Source: Malania oleifera
Lineage: Eukaryota; Streptophyta; Magnoliopsida; Santalales; Ximeniaceae
NCBI RefSeq assembly: GCF_029873635.1
Contig: NC_080423.1
Coordinates: forward strand, 105,567,773 to 105,631,772
Direction of reading: 5' to 3'
DNA: 64,000 bases
In this document: piece after piece, positions 52,301 to 61,300 of the stretch
Position numbering within the stretch: the stretch's first letter is position 1
How the letters are laid out: each line of letters starts with the position of its first letter
Program-made: the position numbers and the translations under genes
Notes under the pieces: model-generated
Told to the model about the DNA's origin: nothing
What the model saw: the letters and a program-made list of their open reading frames with translations, nothing else
Databases searched by the model: none

Positions 52301-55300
52301 AACAAATCGCTATCCTACACCCTCTGACGTCCCCCATTTTTTTATCAGTAAAAATATATATATATATTAAAAGGGCATCAAGGGGATACCAAACTGTGGT
52401 ACAAGAAATCGAGCACCCTGTAGGGTGTCACAAAAATCAAAAATTACACAAAACTCATTTGCTACAAGCCCGCTATGCCAACTAGGAAATGCAACAAACC
52501 ACTGCTCTTTGCTGAACTGAAGCGTTGAGATTGAACTTTTGCAAACCCCTCCATGGAGGAATGAGAGACAAAGCCTTCCTCTTTTCCTTAGATGCCCGTC
52601 CCTCTCCAGCCCCAGGCTCCCCTCCCACAAGTCTAGTGGTAACCCACCCTTGTTGGATAAGAGTTAAAGCCACATCCCAAAGATTTCTAGTCCAGGGGCA
52701 ATGGAGAAGGGTATGGTCAACTGATTCAGCCTCAGCCATCCAAAGGGACATCTGTTGGCAACAGAGAACCCCTTTCTCTGCAAGCTGTCCATAGTCAAGA
52801 TCTTAACATAAGTTGCTTCCCAGGTGAAAAAAAGCAACCTATTTCAGGCAGCTGTCTTCCATAATTAAAACCAAAGCGAGTGAATGTTGATTGATTTCCA
52901 AATAAAAAATTTCTTGTAGAGAGATCTGACAATGAAGACCCCATTGGAGAGAACAAACTGATTCAGAGCACTACATAGTAAGCTCGTCAACTTCTCTTTC
53001 TTTGAGATTCATTAAAAAATAGAAATCCCAAGAAAGAAAGCCCCCTCAAAAGAAGAAAAGACACTAAAAGGTGCATTGTGAAGAGTAGAAAGTTTAAACA
53101 AGGCATGATCAACTCCAATGATCCATAACCCAAGCCTCACAAAATCATATTTTGTTGCCATTACCCACTGAAATAGATAAGGAGGAAGAAAAGACTAGCA
53201 ACCTAGCATGAGAAAGAAAACCACTTCTTGTACTTTTAATGACCTCGTACCAAAAGGATTTACCTCTAAGGCTGTACCAAAAGGATGTACCACTAAGAGC
53301 AACATCCACAGCCATTTTTCAATCAGGGAAAATTCTTTGGTAACCACATTTCCACATCCCAGCCCCCCTCCCGACTAACAAGGTGATCTCTCTTATTCTC
53401 CCCACAACCCAACCATAAAAAGTCACTCATCATCCTCCCACGAGTCCTAGCTACACTCTTGGGCACTCAAAAGAGATAGGAAGTATATAAGGATGTTAGA
53501 GAAGGCAACACTAATGAGGGTGATGCAGCACCCTAAGGAAGAGTATCCCCTTTTCCACCACTCCAGCCTCTCCCAAAAAGCCATTGAATTAGGGTTGCCT
53601 CCAAAGTGGCCATTCCACAATAGCACAAACACCAAGGACTTAAACCCCTCGAAATTCTTGCTCCACATTAATGTCTGTCATCCCACTCTTGAATAAGTTG
53701 ATCTTTAATACTGAAATCTTCATGAAAACTTCTAACAAAATAATTGCCTTCCAAAATTTAACAACAATGTCCTTAACAAAGCATATTTTCATTGGCAAAG
53801 TATAGAGGTGACAACTCCACCTCCTCCCTGGCAACAAACAAACCCCTAATAACCACCAAGCCCTGTGTGTATGCGAACATCCCACTCAAGAGATCTGCCA
53901 CCAGGGTAAACAAAAACAAAGATGGTGGATCCCCTTGCCTAAGCCCCCGAACAGCTCTGAACCACTCTAAAGGCCACTCTTGGTCGAGCTCACACCCTTT
54001 AATCCACTTCCTCCACACAACCATAAAGCCTTTCCTACACATCATATCATCCAAAAACCCCTAGTTCACCCTATCATAACTCATAAGCCTTCTCAAAAAA
54101 GTCCAGCTTAAAGATTAGCACCCCCATAGTCACCCTCCTCACATCCTGTACCACTTCATTGGCCACCAAAACAACACTTGAGATGTGTCTATCTTTAATG
54201 ACGGCATGGTCACCGTTCGCTAAAACCTCTCTCAGCCTCTTGTGTATAACTTTAGACAAAATCTTGTAAGAGCTAGTGATCAGGCAAATAGGCCTAAAAT
54301 CCCCCACCCTCATAGATCTCCCCTTATTTGGGGTAAGCATTTTAAGTAGTTTGCACTACTTTTATAGTTAAAAACCAAGGTTTTTATAATTATGTTTTTT
54401 TTTTTACTCCTTCCTTTACATTTTATTGTTTAGAGAAAGAATATGTATATAGAGCTGTATTTTTTGGTTTTCTGTTATGTGGGATGCAATTGTAATTAAT
54501 TGAAAAAAAAAAAGGAATGGAATCATTATTAAACCTTGTAGCTTGCTTCAACCAAGGTGGGAGAACTATGATATGCCCAAAGAATCCGACCAATTCCCCC
54601 CACCACTAACATCTTTAACTACATACCCTGCGTTTGCCATTTCTCCCTTTCCCCAACATAAAAACAAAACAAGAAAAATTTTTCTGAGAAATCAACTTGC
54701 TTAGCAGAACACCAAAATAAGAAAAGAAGAGTTCCAGACTCCTAGTTAGAAACTCAGAAGAAAAAGAGAAGTTTTATATAAATATACGAAAATACTTAAT
54801 TGCCAAGCATGTGTAAGGAAAAGAAATGCACAAGAAAAGTAAGTGGAACATGTAACAAGTCCACTATATGAGTTTAAAATAGATTAAAAGTTCTTTTCTA
54901 TTCTTTTAAAGGCATTCAACAGGTCTCTGCACCACCCATTTCTTCTACCACTGCACATTGCACATTTTCCCAATCCATCTCAGGATTGTGTCAATTACAA
55001 GAAGGAACTTTAATTTTGCAGATGGTCATAGGCTGCCCCCACTTAAAAGAGTCACATTTATTTCCATAAGCACAACTAAACATCATAAATATTCCAATCT
55101 ACAGTCAAACAATACATGTATATAGTTGAAGCCTTGAAGAAGTGAAATGGTACAACACATTTCCCACGAGTGGGATTGGAAAAATTTTAGTTGTCAGCAA
55201 TTTGAAAGTTTTGTTTCCACTTTGGTCCACCAATATAATCAACATATCCATTTTGAAAATGCATCATAATCAAAACAAAATGTCTATCTGATATGAAGAA

Positions 55301-58300
55301 ATAATTATTTGACACTTAATATCTTATAGTGATGAACGATTTCCATAGGCATGCAAAACTTGAAATTATAAAAACCATGTACCTATTCCATTTAATGACA
55401 TGTATATCTGCTTACTAGAACTAGAAGTAGGAAAGAAAAACAATTGCAAACCTTGTTCCATTCCCAAGTTCTAGGATCAAGCAACCACATATCTGAATGA
55501 ACAATTCCTTTCTCAGAGTTCTTTTTATCAGATGAAAGTGAAACTTCTTTCGAATAGCCACCATATAAAAATATCTGCAATTTGAAAGGTGACAAGCAAA
55601 ACTTATGGTTAAATTTTTATCCGGACTTCAATTTAGTGACTGTAAAGGCCACATTAAAGTCATAGATAAATTACAAAAAAGTTCGTATATGAAAAGTAAC
55701 ATCAATTTTATTTTTTAGTCAAATAAAAAATATTTTTTTATCAGAGAAGAAAAGAAATTGATTAAAGAAAGATCAGGAAAAAAATATATGAGTTGAAGAA
55801 CAAGACATAATCCTAACAACTAAGTTACATTACAGAAGGGAAGCCCTCCAATCACTTTGAAAATAAAACAAAGAAATCCCCCAAAACAAACCCCCTCCCC
55901 CCGCCTCCACCCCCAAAAGCTATCAGTCAAAAAGGCAGCTAGAAAAAAAGCCCCATCCCATAACAAATAAGAAGATGAAATCATCAACTGCTTGTGCCAG
56001 TCACTCACATGAAGTCATCTACATCCTGTGGGGGTCAAGCCCACTCACTAAACAAGGAAAAGACTGTTATCCAAAGATGTCTAGCCACCTGGCAATGCAT
56101 TACACATCATGCAGATATTAATCCTGCAGTAAGACATTAGTTCAAATCCTGCTAAGAGTCAAAAGTGTAAGTAAAAACCTTGATCTTAAAAGGGATGTTA
56201 CCCTTCCGTACTACATTTTTCAGTGGAAAAAATGAGAAGTTGAAGATTTTTAATAAGACGAGGAAAAAATTTTGGAAGAGAAGAAACTTATCCCCTAACC
56301 AAATATGCAACTCACACATCAAGCAAGGGGTGAAAGGCTGCATCCAAAGAATAGAAAGAAGTAATTCGAGCATTATGTAAAAGGATGCCTAAATAGCGAG
56401 GCCCCAAGGCTGTTAAGAAGTCTCACCTACCCACAAGTGCTCCCATAACTGAACATTATTAATGTTACAAACCACAAAATGAGTAAGAGGAGAAAACATA
56501 TGGGAAATCTAAGAGACAGACGTCCAAAGGCTCGCAGGAAGCAAGGCTTACCTCTGGCATCCCATCCATTACAATAAACACCATACTTTCTATAACCTAG
56601 TGCCATACGATGTAAACTTCTAAGGGAAATCTTCATAACCATTTCCCCCTTGGAGAGATGTTATGAACAACAAAATTCCAAGTCCTACATCCCCTCTCCC
56701 TTCTAATTTAGGTTTCCTAACCAAATACCAACTGAAAAGATGATTCCTCTCACCATCACCCACACTAGACCATAAGAAATCTCTCAAAATCCTCTCCAAT
56801 CTCTCAGCAACACTTTTGAGATTCTAGAAAGAGACAAAAAACAAATGAAAAGATATTCAAAAGACAAGAAATAATAAGAGTAAGGGCAAAACACACTAAA
56901 CTCCCTTAAAGTTTGTAAAAAAGAAACAATCTCCCTGAGGTTTCAAAAAAATCCCACGGTCCTCGCCTCACATTTGATTTTCGAGACACTTATACCACTC
57001 AAAAGGCTTGTCTTTTCTTACAAAATAGAAGGTCTATGTCTTTTTGGCAAACCTCAGGAGAAGCCAATGAAATTTTTGAAATTTGAAGGGAGGTCCCTGA
57101 AATTTTTGAAAAGACACAAGGAGGTCTGTGTCATTTCATCAAACCTCAGGGGAAGTTAATGCCTTTTACCCTAAGAGTAATGCAATCCCTAAGGACATGT
57201 AAGCCCTTTTCCAATCCTCTAATCTCCAACCCACTCTCTCAATCATTCGAACCAACAAGTCACAGCTTAAAGATCACCCCCAAAAGAAAACCAAAATAAG
57301 AAAAAAGTCAAGACAAAATACTACAATCAGCTAAAGGCATAAGATCCTATCTAACTCATGCTAATACCACTCTTAGCTACACAAATTCACATGTTCAATC
57401 ATCAATATTGAAAATTATTTTTAAAAAAATCTTAACAAAACAAATGTGTTGAGGAATATATTAACATTATCCTCCAAAAAGAAAATGACACCATCTTCAA
57501 TTGAAGATGGAACACTTCAACTACACTTCAACTGCAGCCCTACCTATCAAAGCCCTATAATTACCCATAGCCCCTGAGCATATGAGAAATCATTCAACTC
57601 AACCACTAAAGAAAACATTAAAAAAGAAAGAGATTCCTTGTCTCAACCTTCCATAGTCACTATAACAATGCCCTAGGTGCAGCCTATTCACAATCACAAA
57701 CATATTCATAGAGAGGCACCTCTTGTCTAACCAATGCCAAACTCTTCATCTCTAATACTCTATTGAAAAGGGGGGGAAAAAAACACAAACACACATACAT
57801 ACACACAATGAACCCTATTGTAGGCTTTCTCAACATCCAATTTTAAAGATAACATCCATCGTACCTCCTCTCAACATTCTCAACCACCTCATTAGCTGCC
57901 AGGCTGCCAGCCCAGCATCTAGGATCAACATATCCTTTACTAAAATACTCTGCATCAAAGTCACTATGTCTCCTAAAAACTTTCGAATCCTCCAATAAAC
58001 ATTTTTTTCAAAATCCTATAAAGACTGCTTACCAAGCTGGTAGGAGGAGCATTCCTTTCTAGGAATAGGTGGGATAAAAGTAGAATTAAACTCCTCCAAC
58101 AAACTCATTACCATAAAACTCAAGAAAAAAACAGGATAATATCATCCTTAAGCACCTCCCAACTATCCCAGAAAAGATATGATGTAAAACCATTTGGCTA
58201 GGGTCTCATCTCTCTAATATATCAAACCCTACCTACTTAACCTACTCAACCTCAAAAGTTTTCCACCTTAATGAGACGCCAATTAACCCCTTCAATCATC

Positions 58301-61300
58301 GTCCAAACTTGAATCTCCTTACAAGTTTCAATAAAATCTGCAATCATCTCTCCTATGATCTCTCCTTGTAAAACCACAATCTAAATCATGATCTTTAATA
58401 AAAACTCTTCTGCCTTCCATTCACCCCACGATGAAACTATCTAGAACCACAATCCCCCTCCTCAACCCATTTTAACGACCTTTCTCTCAACTAATGTCGA
58501 TCATTAGAATCTCCTCCAAATTTGGAACCTTCCTAGCCCTAACCCAATACCCTTTCGACTAGTTGTCAACAATACTCCTAAAACAAATATTCACAATTGT
58601 CCTAAATTTCAAGAATTAGTTGTCTCGTCTCCATGTTCATCTTGTATGGTACTCATGTTCCCATGCCAATGTACGTGTATCCCTAACATTTACACATGAA
58701 TAGCACTGATGCTATACATTAGTTTGTCTTTCAAAATTCTATTATATATTATGCCTCCCAAATGCTTATGTAGACAACAACACCTTTCATTATTTTGGCA
58801 ACTACGAAAACTTCTATATGTGTGTGTTGGTATCATATTTCATCCAATAAAGCATGCATCAAGGCCAGGGGTGGCTTTAAGGTAGGGGCAGGTGCCCAAG
58901 TTCACCCCTTGGCTACTAAATAAAGAATCATTTAGCAAAATTTCTTCAATAATAATAAGAAATTGAGCTATGGCATTCCTCTCTCATGCGAAACGACTTC
59001 CCCTCTCTTGTGCAAATCTCCATATGGCTTCAAATGTAGCAGGTGATGTCAAAGTTCACACTTCAAATCAAAGGGAAGACCTTCAATTTGAGTTTGGACA
59101 AGGGGAGAGATATTCAGGTTTTGTTCGTGCTCAAGAAAAAAATCCTGCTCAGAATAGATGGATTAAACTTCTGAAAGAGGCAGTTCTCTGGTATGCTAAT
59201 GGTCTTCCAGTTTTTGTTCAGTTGGTTAAGGGTTCTCCAAAGGTCTGAATGGGGAATATGCTGTTTTGTTTGTCGATTAAGTGGACTAGGGTGGGGAATT
59301 TTTTGAAGTTAGGGTTGAGTTGGAATGGTAAGATGTTCTTTGTGTTTATTCCTGGGGGAGCAAAAAGGGGTTGGTTGGTACAATTTTGCAAGCAAGTTCA
59401 GCAAATCAGCCAAAGAGTTTGGGTTTCAATCGCTAGGCGCAGGTGTGGGTAGGTCTTGATCTTCAGAGCCCAGATCGTGGAGTCAAGTGGTGATGGAAGG
59501 GAAGGAAGGTGAAGAAAGCCGTGAAAGCAAGTTCCAAGAAGGTAAACAGGATGTTGCAAATGAGATAGATGATATGTGCATTCGAGAGGGCTGAGCTCAA
59601 GCTGAAGATTGCAGGGGAACCGACACTAGAAGATTTCCAGCTAAAGGTGCATGTTCATATTGCTCAGGCAGCAGGGCGTGCTGATACTGCAATGGCGGCT
59701 AGGGTGTTGGACAATGGTTCAGCTCCAGTTGAAGTGACCAGGGTTACAGTAGGGGAAGAGGAAGATAAAAAATATGGACTGGGCCAATTGGTTATTGTAT
59801 TGGACCTAGAGAAGTTAATGGAAAAAGGAGGGCTTCATTTTCATATAAAATAGGCTTATTAATCGATCAGGCCCATAATTTGCAGGACCCTATCTCAGAT
59901 GGCCAGTTTAACGGAAAGGACGATTGAGCCATTCATAAGGGGTAAGCCCAAGATTTTCAGGGCCCTTTTTGGATAGCCAGCCTAAGGGAAAGGAGGATTG
60001 GGCCAATCATAATGGGGAGGCCCAAGATGCCCCATTTTCAAGCCCCAATACACAATTGGAGAATATAGGGAAGAAGGATTGTCACCCATCTGTAAATGAA
60101 GGGCAAAATCTCTCTCCAATTGTGGAACAGATCATATCATGGAGCAATTACAGGAAACCAGCAGCTCGATTCGGAAAAGTTTCACAAAAATAAGGAAATA
60201 ATTAAAATTGTTAAAATGGTTGAGGATTCTGGTTTTGCACAGGAGCAAGAGGATGCTGCAGCAAAGGTTTATGATGGTAATGGTGTTTTGTGTAGGTTAT
60301 CTGATGCCTCAGCCATTATGGCAAAGGGATTTCAGGGTCCCAAGGTTTATACTCGTCGGAAGTTTGCATAGATGGGCGTGGAAATGAAAAAATTGTTCCA
60401 AGATAAGAGAAACCACTCTTCTAAGGTTGTGCCGAAGATTATAATGAGGAATTTAGGAGAGTTAGGTATTGTGGAAGACATAAATCCTAAGAAAAAGACA
60501 AGAAATTCTTGTGATAGGGTTAGCAAAGGAATGAGGTAAAGAAATGGAGGGATTTATCAGATAATGAAAGCAATGGACTTAGTGAGTCGATTGTGGTGGG
60601 GGTGTACTATTGGATGAAATTAGCGAACAATGTGTGTTTCTGATCCCTGTGAAATTTTAGGGGACTTATCATATGTACATCCATCCCCTTTGGAAGGATT
60701 GGGGGGGGGGGGTCTCTATATTTGAAAATGATGATTTGGTTAATGAGATGGAACACAAGGATGGTATTTTACCAACACCAGTGAAGGAGATTTCAAGGAA
60801 GGGTTTAGAGGTTCAAGATCTCATGGATAAATTGGATTTACAGCTTTGTGATCCTAGGGGAAATGAAGTGCGTTTTGATGGGTGTAAAAATAGAGCTAAA
60901 AGGGGTCAAAAGGAGTTAGCTAACTTGAAGTGTCTAGTGAATTATGAAGGAAAAGGATTGGAGAGGGGGTACTTTGTTTAATTAATAATTTTTTATTTTT
61001 TACTTTATTTTATTTTTTTCATTTTATTTTTTCTTTGTTTTATTTTGTTTTTATGGGGTGGACTTCTTGTCCTCTTTTGTTGTAATTTCTCTTTCTATAT
61101 CTAATATACTTTCTTTTATTATCAATAAATAAATAAATAACATTTCCTCCAATAATGTGATGTTTTAACTGTCAGCATAATTACTCATTTAATGTCATAT
61201 TCTAACCTTAATTCCTATTACCTTATTTAAACTAGACTATATTTGACTGTATACTTGTTTTAAATTTAATAAGCATACTCCTAGTAATACATTTTTACTA

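Larger units (their letters stand above)
42760..55451 (-). other. Kelch gene 12.7-kb intron
   Basis: Largest intron in the window. It holds a hAT element, a probable terminal-inverted-repeat element, several LINEs and tandem arrays, listed separately. Unassigned stretches: 42760-43346, 44238-44990, 50890-51714 and 54346-55451 show no recognisable gene or element with clear borders. Confidence 0.85.
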
